Origin: Chloroflexota bacterium
GTDB lineage: Bacteria > Chloroflexota > Dehalococcoidia > Lucifugimonadales > GCA-002723415
Assembly: GCA_002721445.1 (NCBI GenBank)
Contig: PBKN01000005.1
Span: 157,689-221,688, forward strand
Direction: 5' to 3'
Length of the DNA: 64,000 bases
Numbering within the stretch: position 1 is the stretch's first letter; each line of letters begins with the position of its first letter. This document shows positions 36,865-46,602 of the stretch, one piece after another. The notes beneath the pieces are model-generated. The model saw only the letters and a program-made list of their open reading frames with translations. It was not told the DNA's origin and searched no databases. A program made the translations under genes and the position numbers.

Positions 36865-37755
36865 TTGAGTGTAATAATTTTTTCTACCTCTTATAAAAAA
36901 AATAAAATTTTTAAATCCATAATACCTTACTTAATATTAATCAATATTTCCGTATGGATTTTATTAGAGTTATTTGGTAATTCAAAGAATTCAACTGATT
37001 TAATAAAATTTGGCGCCTTATTTGGCCCTTTCGTATCTGAAGGAGAATATTGGAGATTATTTTTATCCATATTCATACACGTTGGAATAATCCATCTATT
37101 ATTTAACCAATTAGCTATTCTAATATTTGTTCGGTTAAATGAAAATGAATTTAATAATTTAAAATTATTAACTATTTATATATTTTCTGGTCTATTTGCA
37201 AACCTACTAAGCTACTATATGACTCCATTTAATATATCTGCTGGATCAAGTGGAGCTATATTTGGGATGGCAGGTTCATACCTGTCATCTTTATTATTTA
37301 AAAAACCTAAAAATCCAATTGAAAACAAAGAAAATTTATTAGGAATATCAATAATTATATTAGTAAATTTATTTTATGGACTTATAGACTCTAACATTGA
37401 TAACTGGGCTCATATAGGTGGATTGATAAGTGGATTTATTATCGGTTTATTTCTTTTAAAAATTTTTAATTCTAATTCATCATTAGACAGAAATAAAAAA
37501 TCAATTAAAATAATTTTTTTTATTACAATTTCAATGTTAATATTATTGTCAAATATATATATAAGATCATCTGATTTAAAAAAGAATGTATTAACTCATA
37601 TTTTTTCTGCAGAAATACATGCAAAAAATGATAACAATGAGAAAGCATTGAAAGAATTAATTATTGCTAAAGAAATAGCAACTAAAAACAAAGATTTAAA
37701 TACTTTAAACGATATAAAAAATTTAATACAATCTCTAAATCAAATAGAAAAATAA
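36865..37755 (+). CDS. Rhomboid family intramembrane serine protease
   Basis: 296 residues. The catalytic Ser129 sits in GSSG (127-130) and the partner His183 in NWAHIGG, the standard rhomboid dyad. WRLFLSIFIHVGIIHLLFNQ holds the helix-2 His and Asn of the oxyanion site. Seven hydrophobic segments are visible. After the last helix, a charged segment of about 50 residues (EIHAKNDNNEKALKELIIAK) resembles a single TPR-like hairpin. The start TTG at 36865 has no ribosome-binding site; no alternative exists before the first helix. Substrates are unknown. Confidence 0.88.
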   Translation: MSVIIFSTSYKKNKIFKSIIPYLILINISVWILLELFGNSKNSTDLIKFGALFGPFVSEGEYWRLFLSIFIHVGIIHLLFNQLAILIFVRLNENEFNNLKLLTIYIFSGLFANLLSYYMTPFNISAGSSGAIFGMAGSYLSSLLFKKPKNPIENKENLLGISIIILVNLFYGLIDSNIDNWAHIGGLISGFIIGLFLLKIFNSNSSLDRNKKSIKIIFFITISMLILLSNIYIRSSDLKKNVLTHIFSAEIHAKNDNNEKALKELIIAKEIATKNKDLNTLNDIKNLIQSLNQIEK

Positions 37756-37772
37756 ATATTTTGAATACTTTA

Positions 37773-38387
37773 ATGACAAATTTCAAACTAGGAATACTCG
37801 CATCTAATCACGGCTCCAATCTACAAGCTATAATAGATGCTTGTGATTCAGGAATAATTCAGGCAGAAGTTTCAATTGTAATTAGCAATAACTCTAAATC
37901 AATGGCATTAAAAAGATCGAATAAAAAAAACATTCCCAGTTTTCATATAAGCAACCACACTCATCCAGATCCCCATTTACAGGATATTGCAATAAATAAA
38001 ACTCTTAAAGACCACAATGTAAATTTAGTTATATTAGCAGGTTATATGAAAAAATTAGGTCCTCTAGTACTTAAGCATTACAAACGAAAAATAATAAACA
38101 TTCATCCATCTTTACTTCCAAAATATGGAGGTAAAGGAATGTACGGAATGCTTGTTCACAGAGAAGTAATTAAATCAAAAGAAAAAATAACTGGAATTAG
38201 TATACATATAGTAGAAGAAGAATATGACTCAGGTCCAATAATAGACCAAATAAAAATACCAATTGATAAAAATGAAAATGCAGAATCTTTAAGTAAAAAA
38301 ATTTCACAAATTGAGCATGATTTTTATGTAAAAACTATTGGAGAAATTATAACAGGCCAAATTGACTTAAATAGTTATTATAATTAA
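37773..38387 (+). CDS. purN: Phosphoribosylglycinamide formyltransferase
   Basis: The 10-formyl-THF-dependent GAR transformylase, step three of purine synthesis. 204 residues from ATG at 37773; a TTG at 37761 would add four. SNHGSNLQAIIDA near the N-terminus binds the phosphate. The catalytic triad is visible as Asn and His in INIHPSLLPKYGG and Asp in EEYDSGPI. The stop at 38387 abuts the clpX stop with no base between. It is not linked to purQ/purL, which lie 28 kb away. Confidence 0.92.
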   Translation: MTNFKLGILASNHGSNLQAIIDACDSGIIQAEVSIVISNNSKSMALKRSNKKNIPSFHISNHTHPDPHLQDIAINKTLKDHNVNLVILAGYMKKLGPLVLKHYKRKIINIHPSLLPKYGGKGMYGMLVHREVIKSKEKITGISIHIVEEEYDSGPIIDQIKIPIDKNENAESLSKKISQIEHDFYVKTIGEIITGQIDLNSYYN

Positions 38388-39689
38388 CTATGCAGTTTTT
38401 TGCTCAGATGAGTATGTAAATAAATTAACACCTTTTTTAGATAACAAGCTAACTTTTGTATTCACCCCGTTATCATCAACATCTACGTTACATTTTAAAA
38501 CATTTTTAAAGCTAGGTAATTCATACATAACATCTATTAATGACTGCTCTATAATTGATCTTAGAGCTCTAGCACCAGTATTATAAGTTAATGCTTGCTC
38601 AGAAATTAAATCTAAGGCGGCATCAGTAAAAATCAATTCTACATTTTCAATCTCAAATAATTTTTGATATTGTTTTACAATCGCATTTTTTGGTTCAGTT
38701 AATACTTTAATTAAATCTGCTTTATCTAAAGGGCTTAAGCTTGTAATAATTGGGAATCTTCCAATAAATTCTGGAATAAAACCATAATTCAAAAGATCGT
38801 CAAAATTAACATGCCTAAATAAATCATTTTTATTTGATGTATTCAGCCTGTTTCTTAATGATCCTTGCTTAAATCCAATAGATTGAGCATCTTTAAATAC
38901 TCTACGTTCAATTATCTCAGATAAATCTTCAAATGCCCCGCCGCAAATAAATAATATATCATCGGTCCGAATATTTAAAAATTCTTGGTGAGGATGCTTC
39001 CTTCCTCCTTGTGGAGGTATACTTGCTAAACAACCTTCAATTATTTTTAATAATGCTTGCTGAACACCTTCTCCAGAAACATCTCTAGTGATAGATGGAT
39101 TAGAGCTTTTCCTTGCAATTTTATCTATCTCATCAATATATATAATTCCTTTTTCAGCCTTAGATATATCATAGTCAGCAGCCTGAATTAACCTTAGTAA
39201 TATATTCTCAACATCTTCACCAACATATCCTGCTTCAGTAAGAGATGTTGCATCAACAATACAAAATGGAACATCCAAAATCTTTGCTAAATTTTGCGCT
39301 AGATAAGTTTTCCCTGAACCAGAAGGCCCTGCTAACAAAATATTTGATTTTTGCAATTCTACATCGTTAACATCAACTTTAGACAACAATCTTTTATAGT
39401 GATTATAAACAGCAACACTCAAGATTTTTTTTGCACTGTTCTGGCCAATAGTATATTCGTCTAATTTTTTAAATATATCTTTTGGAGTTAAAGAATCTAA
39501 ACTTGAATCAGGTAAACCATCTTGATTATCTGGGTTTAAATCTTCCGAAATCATTTGGTCGCAAAGTAATATACATTCATCACATATAAATACTCCATTG
39601 GGCCCAGCAATTAATCTACGAACATCACTTTGAGGCTTAGCACAAAAAGAACACAAATAATTATTTAAGGATTTATCATTAGAAGACAT
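38388..39689 (-). CDS. clpX: ClpXP protease ATPase subunit ClpX
   Basis: 433 residues. The N-terminal zinc finger has Cys13, Cys16, Cys36 and Cys39. Walker A is [13 protein letters not shown] and Walker B is [13 protein letters not shown]. The pore loops follow the GYVGEDVE segment, and sensor II and the small domain close the chain ([14 protein letters not shown]). ClpX unfolds substrates and feeds them to ClpP. It is the last gene of the tig-clpP-clpX unit, six bases after clpP. The IGF-type loop that docks on ClpP is present in a variant form. Confidence 0.96.
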   Translation of the reverse strand: MSSNDKSLNNYLCSFCAKPQSDVRRLIAGPNGVFICDECILLCDQMISEDLNPDNQDGLPDSSLDSLTPKDIFKKLDEYTIGQNSAKKILSVAVYNHYKRLLSKVDVNDVELQKSNILLAGPSGSGKTYLAQNLAKILDVPFCIVDATSLTEAGYVGEDVENILLRLIQAADYDISKAEKGIIYIDEIDKIARKSSNPSITRDVSGEGVQQALLKIIEGCLASIPPQGGRKHPHQEFLNIRTDDILFICGGAFEDLSEIIERRVFKDAQSIGFKQGSLRNRLNTSNKNDLFRHVNFDDLLNYGFIPEFIGRFPIITSLSPLDKADLIKVLTEPKNAIVKQYQKLFEIENVELIFTDAALDLISEQALTYNTGARALRSIIEQSLIDVMYELPSFKNVLKCNVDVDDNGVNTKVSLLSKKGVNLFTYSSEQKTA

Positions 39690-39695
39690 AAAAAT

Positions 39696-40358
39696 TTATT
39701 TTTTCTTAGTTGTTTTTTTTGTATTTATTTTCTTAGCCTTAGATTCCGCAAGTTTAGGAGATTCAAGAACTTGATCTACCAAGCCATATTCTTTAGCTTG
39801 CTCTGCACTTAAATAATAATCCCTATCAGTATCTAGTGCAATTTTATCGTAAGATTGCCCAGAGTTTTTAGAAAGTATATTTCTAATTGTTTCCTGCAAT
39901 CTAAGTATCTCTTTTGCTTGTATTTCTATATCTGAAGCTTGTCCCTGAGCTCCACCCATAGGCTGATGCATATGAATAGTAGAATTAGGTAAAGCAAACC
40001 TTTTCCCAGGTTCTCCTGCAGATAAAATAACTGTTCCCATACTAGCTGCCATACCAACACATATAGTCGATATCTTAGGTCGAACTAAATTCATAGTATC
40101 GATTATTGCAAGTCCAGCAGTAATAACTCCCCCAGGACTACTTATATATATACTTATATCTCGATCTGGATCTTCTCTATCAAGAAATAGCAGTTGAGCA
40201 ATTATATTATTTCCAACTTGATCATTAATTGGAGTACCTAAGAATACTATCCTTTCTTTTAATAAAAGAGAATATATATCATAAGCTCTTTCTCCTCTGG
40301 CTCCACTTTCTACTACCATAGGAATTAAATTTTCGATTGGTTGCTGCTGATGCATCAT
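39696..40358 (-). CDS. clpP: ATP-dependent Clp protease proteolytic subunit
   Basis: 220 residues. The catalytic triad is Ser106 in GMAASMG, His131 in HMHQPMGG and an Asp near 180 in [12 protein letters not shown]. The last 25 residues form a Lys-rich tail ([14 protein letters not shown]) beyond the normal ClpP end. AAGGAGAT lies eight bases before ATG-ATG at 40358. It follows tig by 24 bases. Confidence 0.96.
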   Translation of the reverse strand: MMHQQQPIENLIPMVVESGARGERAYDIYSLLLKERIVFLGTPINDQVGNNIIAQLLFLDREDPDRDISIYISSPGGVITAGLAIIDTMNLVRPKISTICVGMAASMGTVILSAGEPGKRFALPNSTIHMHQPMGGAQGQASDIEIQAKEILRLQETIRNILSKNSGQSYDKIALDTDRDYYLSAEQAKEYGLVDQVLESPKLAESKAKKINTKKTTKKK

Positions 40359-40382
40359 TTTTTAAATATCTCCTTCAACAAG

Positions 40383-41657
40383 TTATTTATAATTACCTTC
40401 ACTAATATTTTTTAATATATCCAAAGACTTTTCTGACAAAATCATTCTTTCAATTTCATCTATTTGATTTTGAGGTAATTTTTTTTGTTTTTTTGAATTA
40501 TTTGTACTATTATACAACTTCGATTTCTCTTCAATCTCTTCTTTTGAAGCTTCAACATTTTCTAATTCTGCTAATTTATTCATAGAAAAAGACCTTTTCA
40601 ACCTCAACTCTGCACCTTTAGCTGACTCAGTACGAACTTCTTCTTGCGTTTTACCAATTGATTGAAGGTAATCTTCTGTTTTGATACCCATTTGAGATAA
40701 CATCCTGTCTTGCTCACTAACCATATGATTAATCTCATTTTCCAATAAAACAGGTGACAACTCAATTGTAGCTTGATCCATTAATTTAGTTAAAATTTCT
40801 TCAGTGTACTCTTGATCATATTGAGATTCTTTTTCTTTAATTATATCTGATTTTATTTTATCACTAAGAATTTCAAGGTTTTCAAAACCTTCACCATATG
40901 ATTTAGCAAATTCATCGTTTATTTCAGGTAAAACCATTTGCTTTATTTCTAATACATTAATGTTAAATTTCGACTTTTTACCTACTATTTCTTTATCCGG
41001 AAAATTTTCAGCAATTTTGACACTAAATTCTTTTTGTTGATTCTTCTCCGTTCCTATAATATTCTCTAAAAAATCTTCACTAGGAAAAGTAATTTTCTCA
41101 TCCAAAGCGAAAGCGACTCCTTTTTGATCTATAATTACTTTTTCCTTATATACTCCTTTAATATCAGCAGTGACTGTATCTCCCATTTCAATAGGCCTAT
41201 CTACAGGTTCCCATACACCCATACCCTTACTTAAATCTAATAATCTAGCATCAATATCATCTTGATTCACATCAACTTCTTTTTTTTCAACTCTTATAGA
41301 TTTATAATCACCTAAATCTACATTAGGCTTCAATGGCACAGTAGCTTCAATTGTAATTGGATCTAATTTGTTAACAGCAACATCAGGTAAACCAATAGCA
41401 TCTAAAGATTGTTTATCAATTGCCTTAGTAATAACATCTTGGACCAAATAATCAATTACTTCCCTTATTAAACCTTCACGCGTTACTAGATTTTCTACAA
41501 CATGCATAGGAGCCTTACCTTTACGAAAACCTGGTATAGATAATCTGCCAACCATTTTTTTATATCCTAATTTAACATATTGACCTAAATCTTCTTCTTC
41601 TAATTCAATTTTTAAAACAACTTGGCTTTGTTTAATTTCTTCTTGATTAATTATCAA
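40383..41657 (-). CDS. tig: Trigger factor
   Basis: The ribosome-bound chaperone that meets new chains. 424 residues. The ribosome-docking signature is GFRKGKAP at 44-51. The FKBP-like domain starts near 150 (MGDTVTADIKGVY) and the SurA-like C-terminal arms follow from about 245. The start is TTG at 41657, chosen for AGGAG six bases upstream and because the N-terminal domain begins immediately (QVVLKIELEEED). First gene of tig-clpP-clpX. Confidence 0.93.
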   Translation of the reverse strand: MIINQEEIKQSQVVLKIELEEEDLGQYVKLGYKKMVGRLSIPGFRKGKAPMHVVENLVTREGLIREVIDYLVQDVITKAIDKQSLDAIGLPDVAVNKLDPITIEATVPLKPNVDLGDYKSIRVEKKEVDVNQDDIDARLLDLSKGMGVWEPVDRPIEMGDTVTADIKGVYKEKVIIDQKGVAFALDEKITFPSEDFLENIIGTEKNQQKEFSVKIAENFPDKEIVGKKSKFNINVLEIKQMVLPEINDEFAKSYGEGFENLEILSDKIKSDIIKEKESQYDQEYTEEILTKLMDQATIELSPVLLENEINHMVSEQDRMLSQMGIKTEDYLQSIGKTQEEVRTESAKGAELRLKRSFSMNKLAELENVEASKEEIEEKSKLYNSTNNSKKQKKLPQNQIDEIERMILSEKSLDILKNISEGNYK

Positions 41658-41688
41658 TATAAGCTCCTAAATATAAGTTCACATATTA

Positions 41689-41697
41689 ATTATAGCA
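41689..41697 (-). promoter_or_regulatory. Extended -10 promoter of tig-clpP-clpX
   Basis: On the minus strand, TGC-TATAAT forms a perfect extended -10 element. Transcription would start near 41682, 25 bases before the TTG start of tig. No clear -35 is seen. Confidence 0.5.
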
Positions 41698-41806
41698 TGA
41701 AGAAATTGAAGCAAAAAGGATTAAATAGTTATATAATTATGGATAACTAAAATTATATTTAACTAATACATAGTTAATCACAACATACAATCACAAAAGA
41801 CAATTT

Positions 41807-42157
41807 ATGAATAATAAATATGAAAAAGAAATAGAAGAAATTTTAAAAAAATCAAATACTCCTCTGTTTAAAAAGAAAAAAACTAATTATAATTTAAGAA
41901 ATATATCTCGTTATATTAATAATTTCATTAAAAAAGATTTTGCCAAGCTAATATTAGTAGTATTATCTATAACAATTCTAATGTTGTTTATACCTTTTTG
42001 GGCAATTGTTACTTTTATAATCATTCTCTTTCCTATTATTTTTATAAAAAAAAATTTTCTAGAAAATTTAAATAATAATAGACAAGAAAAACGCTGGAGA
42101 GGCCAAATAATAGAAGAAGGGGAAACTCCTTGGTGGAAAAAAATTTTTAATTCTTAA
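41807..42157 (+). CDS. Small two-helix membrane protein of unknown function
   Basis: 116 residues. A basic N-terminal region (residues 1-42, with KKKKTNY), two close hydrophobic segments (LILVVLSITILMLFIPFWAI and VTFIIILFPIIFI), and a C-terminal cytoplasmic stretch ending RWRGQIIEEGETPWWKKIF. The Trp-rich end is curious. The hydrophobic core and the lack of overlap with better frames argue for a real gene. It lies between the divergent tig and the converging reductase. I do not recognise a family. Confidence 0.55.
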   Translation: MNNKYEKEIEEILKKSNTPLFKKKKTNYNLRNISRYINNFIKKDFAKLILVVLSITILMLFIPFWAIVTFIIILFPIIFIKKNFLENLNNNRQEKRWRGQIIEEGETPWWKKIFNS

Positions 42158-42169
42158 TGAATCTAGGCT

Positions 42170-43930
42170 TTAGACTGCACATTCTCCTTCACCACGTTCC
42201 AGTTTATATTTAATAGACCTATCCCAATCTATATAAGTTGCAATTGTATCTTTATTTAATTCTGGCAAATCCTTAAATCCAGCTAAGACCTTATCAAAAG
42301 ATTCAACTCCAGCTCTATCTACAAAACTTGTAAATTCTTCACCTTCATTACGATTGCTCTTATAATATATAAGCATTGCATTAACAGCCGAAGGAACCAT
42401 TTTTGCAGGTATTTTTGTTTTTGTTCTTAATCCGATCCTAGTGCTGCCTTGATAAGAGCCCCCTATAAAAACTTCATATGCTGGAACTTGCCCTCCTGGA
42501 GCTTTTGCAACGGCTCCATGAAAACCTATATCAGCAATATGATGCTGGCCACATCCATTAGGACACCCACTCATTTTTACATGCATTTTACTAATTAAAG
42601 GATCATTTTTTAAAGATTGCTGAGAAACAATCTCTTTCATCGCATTACCTAGGCCCATCGAAGAAGTAATTCCCATTTTACAACTATCAGTACCTGGGCA
42701 TGAAACCACATCAGTAATAGTATGAGCCCCATCATCTGCTAAGCTAATTGATTTTAAAATATTCCATACTTCTTGCAATGCAGCTTCAGGAACCCATCTG
42801 AAAGCTAAGTTCTGCTGTTGTGTTATTCGAGCACGGCCTCCTGCATATTTTCTAGAAATATTAGCTAATTCATGAAATTGATTAGGATTTAAGTCTCCTA
42901 AAGGCACCTTTACAGTTACAACTTTATAACCTTGCTGCCTTTGAGAGTTAACATTAGTTGATAGCCATTCTTTATATTCATCTGTCATTTCAATATCAGC
43001 ATAAATTCGATCTAAACTAGGAGCATCTGATTCCTCGTCATCAATAAATAACAAAGAAGTAGGATCAAAAGATCTCTGTGCCCAAGGCTCTTCTAATTCT
43101 AATTCAACCATATTTCTAAATTCATCAATCCCAATTCTATCAATTAAAAATTTAATCCTAGCTTTCATTCTGTTTTTTCTAAGCTCATCAGAGCAATGAA
43201 AAACTCTAAGCACAGCCTCAGTAATTTTTAGATATTCATTTACAGATACAAAATCATATAAAACAGGGGCAATTCTAGGCATTATAGAAGTACCTCCACC
43301 AACAACCATTTGAAAACCTTTTTCACCTTGTTTCAATTTCGGTATAAAACCTACATCATGTATAGAAACTATTGAGCAATCCTTTTCACAATCTGAAAAA
43401 GCCGTTTTGATTTTCCTAGGTAGAGCTTGAGTAAACGGATGCCTTACAAAATATCTAGCATATGCTGCAGCATATGGAGTCACATCAAATGGTTCAACTT
43501 CACATACACCTGCCATAAAACATCCAGTAACATTTCGTACAGTATTGCCACAAGCTTCTCTTGTACTTAATCCAACCTCACCAATTAAACGTAATATATC
43601 CGGTGTGTCTTTAAGAGGGATATGATGAAATTGAAAATTTTCTCTAGTTGTAATATGTCCTTTCTTTAGAGGAGCATATTTTTCAGCAACTTCACCTAAA
43701 ACATCTAATTGATCAGCAGATAATCCTCCAAAAGGAGCTTTAATTCTTAACATATGGACATCAGCCTGTCTTTGTCCATAAACGCCATGCCTAAGTCTGA
43801 AAGCCATAAAATCTACAGGATTCCATTTCCCTTCTCTAAATTTTCCAACCTGTTCTTCAAAATCATCGAATTCTTCAGTCAATATGTCTATGACTGCAGG
43901 GTTTTTAACTATATTATCTTCCTTATTCAT
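42170..43930 (-). CDS. Ferredoxin-type sulfite/nitrite reductase
   Basis: 586 residues with the duplicated layout of sirohaem reductases. The [4Fe-4S]-sirohaem Cys ligands are Cys411 and Cys417 (CPGTDSC) and Cys456 and Cys460 (CPNGC). In the first half, GHITTRENFQFHH and ACGNTVRNVTGC contain residues that contact sirohaem and the anion, and AFSDCEKDC matches the assimilatory branch. It would reduce sulfite to sulfide, or nitrite to ammonia, with electrons from ferredoxin. Sequence alone does not settle which. AGAGG occurs before ATG. The divergent neighbour is the CcdA-like gene. Confidence 0.88.
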   Translation of the reverse strand: MNKEDNIVKNPAVIDILTEEFDDFEEQVGKFREGKWNPVDFMAFRLRHGVYGQRQADVHMLRIKAPFGGLSADQLDVLGEVAEKYAPLKKGHITTRENFQFHHIPLKDTPDILRLIGEVGLSTREACGNTVRNVTGCFMAGVCEVEPFDVTPYAAAYARYFVRHPFTQALPRKIKTAFSDCEKDCSIVSIHDVGFIPKLKQGEKGFQMVVGGGTSIMPRIAPVLYDFVSVNEYLKITEAVLRVFHCSDELRKNRMKARIKFLIDRIGIDEFRNMVELELEEPWAQRSFDPTSLLFIDDEESDAPSLDRIYADIEMTDEYKEWLSTNVNSQRQQGYKVVTVKVPLGDLNPNQFHELANISRKYAGGRARITQQQNLAFRWVPEAALQEVWNILKSISLADDGAHTITDVVSCPGTDSCKMGITSSMGLGNAMKEIVSQQSLKNDPLISKMHVKMSGCPNGCGQHHIADIGFHGAVAKAPGGQVPAYEVFIGGSYQGSTRIGLRTKTKIPAKMVPSAVNAMLIYYKSNRNEGEEFTSFVDRAGVESFDKVLAGFKDLPELNKDTIATYIDWDRSIKYKLERGEGECAV

Positions 43931-44018
43931 AAAAACTAAAACCTCTTATATAATATATTCAAGAAAAACACTACTTTAAAACTAATGTATATATAATACC
44001 ATTAAAAACCCTTAAAAA

Positions 44019-44897
44019 ATGCATATTTCTAAAAACTTCATAAAAACAATTTTATTATCTACTATATTTATAGTTATAACTTTTATAATTGCAATAATAT
44101 TTTATAATAATGAAAATTCAGATATTTTAAACAGTTCTATAGGAAAGATATCTAGTAGAACATCTTCTTATATTACAAATTTTCATTTAATTACCTCAAT
44201 GGGTTTTGCTTTTGTAGCAGGAGTAGCTGCTGCATTTAACCCTTGCGGTTTTGTTATGCTACCAGCTTATATCGGCTTATATTTAAAAATAAATGAAAAC
44301 CAAGCAATCTCAAAAAAATTATCTAATGCATTAATTGTCAGCTTGAGTATGACAATGGGTTTTACAATATTATTTGCATTATTTGCATTTATCATAGGAT
44401 TAGGGGCAAAAACTATAATTTACTCTATGCTCCCTTGGATGGGAATATCAATCGGAGTATTACTTATTATTTTTGGCTCATCTATATTAACAGGAAATAA
44501 TTTATACACAAATATTTTTACTAACATTGCGCAAAAAACAAACATTAAAAATGAAGAAAATATAAAAACTTATTTTATGTTTGGGTTAAGTTATGGAATT
44601 GTATCTTTAAGCTGCACTTTCCCAATTTTTTTAGCAGTTATAGGAAGTGCATTGAACTCAAATAAAATAATGCACCAATTCACTCAATTTATGCTTTATT
44701 CTGCAGGTATGAGCTTAGTAATAATAACGATTACATTTTCAATGACTATATTTAAAATAGATATTAATAGCAAATTACAAAATTTGTCTATATATATTAA
44801 TAAAATCAGTACCTGGTTAATTATTTCTGCGGGTATTTACATTATATATTACTGGCTAACTTACGGAGAATTAATATCAAAAATACGAACTCCTTAA
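44019..44897 (+). CDS. ccdA: CcdA/DsbD-type transmembrane thiol-electron carrier
   Basis: 292 residues with about seven membrane segments. The two redox Cys of the family are Cys76 in FNPCGFVMLPAY and Cys199 in LSCTFPIF. CcdA moves reducing power across the membrane to thiol proteins such as CcmH or a periplasmic thioredoxin. The first 60 residues, with one extra helix, are an addition to the minimal CcdA. It is isolated from the other cytochrome c maturation genes in the window. Converges on the FAH-family gene with two bases between stops. Confidence 0.86.
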   Translation: MHISKNFIKTILLSTIFIVITFIIAIIFYNNENSDILNSSIGKISSRTSSYITNFHLITSMGFAFVAGVAAAFNPCGFVMLPAYIGLYLKINENQAISKKLSNALIVSLSMTMGFTILFALFAFIIGLGAKTIIYSMLPWMGISIGVLLIIFGSSILTGNNLYTNIFTNIAQKTNIKNEENIKTYFMFGLSYGIVSLSCTFPIFLAVIGSALNSNKIMHQFTQFMLYSAGMSLVIITITFSMTIFKIDINSKLQNLSIYINKISTWLIISAGIYIIYYWLTYGELISKIRTP

Positions 44898-44899
44898 AT

Positions 44900-45673
44900 T
44901 TACCTTGATTCATTTTTAACATAATTCCTAAGCACTCCAATACCATCTATTTCAACTTCTACAATATCTCCATCCTTAATATCACCAGGACTGCCAGGAG
45001 TACCAGTCATAATAACATCTCCTGGATTTAATGTGACAACGCTACTAACAAATTCAATTATACTTGGAACATTATGTATCAAATCTGAAGTATTTTGATC
45101 TTGAACAACCTTGCCATTTATTCTAGCTTGCAACCTTAAATTATCATGTTCAAGTTCTGAAACAATAACTGGCCCTAAAGGCGCAAAAGTATCTGATGAT
45201 TTAGCTCTCCACCATTGCAAATCATTTTTTTGCCAAGGACGTACGCTAACATCATTCCCACATGTAAACCCAAGAATATAATCCATAGCATTATCTTTAG
45301 CAACTCTCCTACAATTCTTACTAATTACTACTGCTAGTTCGGCTTCAGGCTGTATACTCAAAGAGTTTTCCAATACTTCCTTAGGAATAATTATTGAATC
45401 TTCTGGCCCAATAAGCGATGAAGGAACTTTATAAAAAGCTTCGGGAACCTCTGGTGCTTCACGGCCATCTAAGTGGCTACTGTAATTTAATCCAATTGCA
45501 ACTATCTTACTAGGAGAAACAGGGGCGATTAAATTTACATCTGAAACACTATATTCTTTTCCAGTGAAATCATATTTTTCAAAAGGATTAGAAGAAATTT
45601 CCTTAACTCTCTCTTGATCCAAAACCCCATAAGAAATTAAATTTTCCATTTTATATCTGACATATTTAATCAT
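44900..45673 (-). CDS. Fumarylacetoacetate hydrolase family protein
   Basis: 257 residues of the FAH fold. The divalent metal site shows Glu in QPEAELAVVI and the following GNDVSVR segment. IVAIGLNYSSH and MTGTPGSPGDIKDGD are the other family hallmarks. Such enzymes act as hydratases, decarboxylases or isomerases in breakdown of aromatic and other carbon compounds. GGAGGAG ends three to four bases before ATG at 45673. No catabolic cluster surrounds it, so the substrate remains open. Confidence 0.88.
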   Translation of the reverse strand: MIKYVRYKMENLISYGVLDQERVKEISSNPFEKYDFTGKEYSVSDVNLIAPVSPSKIVAIGLNYSSHLDGREAPEVPEAFYKVPSSLIGPEDSIIIPKEVLENSLSIQPEAELAVVISKNCRRVAKDNAMDYILGFTCGNDVSVRPWQKNDLQWWRAKSSDTFAPLGPVIVSELEHDNLRLQARINGKVVQDQNTSDLIHNVPSIIEFVSSVVTLNPGDVIMTGTPGSPGDIKDGDIVEVEIDGIGVLRNYVKNESR

Positions 45674-45734
45674 GCTACTCCTCCATTTTAATTTATGCTT
45701 ATTAACTATCTAAATATTTTCTAAAATAAATTTT

Positions 45735-45778
45735 CATATTGATTTAAATTCTATTACATATTGATTTAAATTCTATTA
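45735..45778. repeat. Perfect 22-bp tandem duplication
   Basis: Two identical copies, 45735-45756 and 45757-45778, each starting catattgattta. Each carries a TTGATT. It stands in the divergent gap between the FAH-family gene and ccmA. Confidence 0.9.
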
Positions 45779-45790
45779 AAGGAATATGAT
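45761..45790 (+). promoter_or_regulatory. Probable ccmAB promoter
   Basis: TTGATT (45761-45766) in the second repeat copy, 18-base spacer, TATGAT (45785-45790). The first copy offers a second TTGATT 22 bases further upstream at 45739-45744. Confidence 0.5.
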
Positions 45791-45859
45791 ATATATGTTC
45801 TTTAATAATTCAATCATAATAGAACAAAGTTGCAAATACTTAATTTAGAAAGTCTGCAT

Positions 45860-46594
45860 ATGCAAGTAAATAACAATATTCCTAATATTGAAACATCTGA
45901 ATCAGCTATAACAGCTTATAATATTAATAAAAATTTTGGAAGATCAATTGCTTTAAATAATGTTAATTTACAAATTAAATGGGGTGAAATATTCATACTC
46001 ATCGGCCCAAATGGCTCAGGAAAAAGTACTTTAGTTAAAACACTTTCAATGCTATCAACACCTGATTCTGGCTCAATAAAAATAGCAGGAACAAACATCA
46101 AAAATAATCCAATTTATCTGCGTCATATTACTGGAACATTAACACATAATAGCCTTTTATATGATCAATTATCTGGTTTCGAAAATTTAGTATTTACAGC
46201 AAAATTATTTAATTTAAAAAACTATGAGAAAGATATTGAAAATTCAGCCAAAAAGTTAGGGATTTACGAAAAAATATTTGATCCTGTTTATACCATGTCT
46301 CATGGGACAAAGAAAAAAATAAGCTTGATTAAATCTATATTGCATCAGCCTAAAATATTGATTCTTGATGAACCCGATAGTGGATTAGATATAAAAGCAC
46401 AAAATGATTTAAACAGCATCATTTTAAAACAAAAAAAACTAAATAACACTGTATTATTTACAACACACAATATAGAAAAAGCTATAGAAATAGGTGACAG
46501 AATAGGAATTATAAATAAAGGTAAAATTATTAATATTAGTCACTCCAAAAACTTCAATAAAAATTTAATTGAATCAATTTATTCAAGTAAATAA
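45860..46594 (+). CDS. ccmA: ABC transporter ATPase, CcmA
   Basis: 244 residues from ATG at 45860; a TTG at 45830 would add ten. Walker A is GPNGSGKSTLVK, Walker B is ILILDEPDSGLD, and the signature motif is degenerate (MSHGTKKK), as in CcmA and antibiotic exporters. With CcmB and CcmC it releases holo-CcmE during cytochrome c maturation. The call rests on the CcmB-type partner eight bases downstream; taken alone the ATPase could belong to another exporter. Confidence 0.82.
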   Translation: MQVNNNIPNIETSESAITAYNINKNFGRSIALNNVNLQIKWGEIFILIGPNGSGKSTLVKTLSMLSTPDSGSIKIAGTNIKNNPIYLRHITGTLTHNSLLYDQLSGFENLVFTAKLFNLKNYEKDIENSAKKLGIYEKIFDPVYTMSHGTKKKISLIKSILHQPKILILDEPDSGLDIKAQNDLNSIILKQKKLNNTVLFTTHNIEKAIEIGDRIGIINKGKIINISHSKNFNKNLIESIYSSK

Positions 46595-46602
46595 GAGAAT
46601 CT

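Noticed and set aside
36849-36878. TTGACA with an AATAAT 18 bases on, overlapping the rhomboid start
   Set aside because: The transcript would begin after the only usable start codon at 36865, so it cannot be the promoter of that gene; probably chance in AT-rich DNA.
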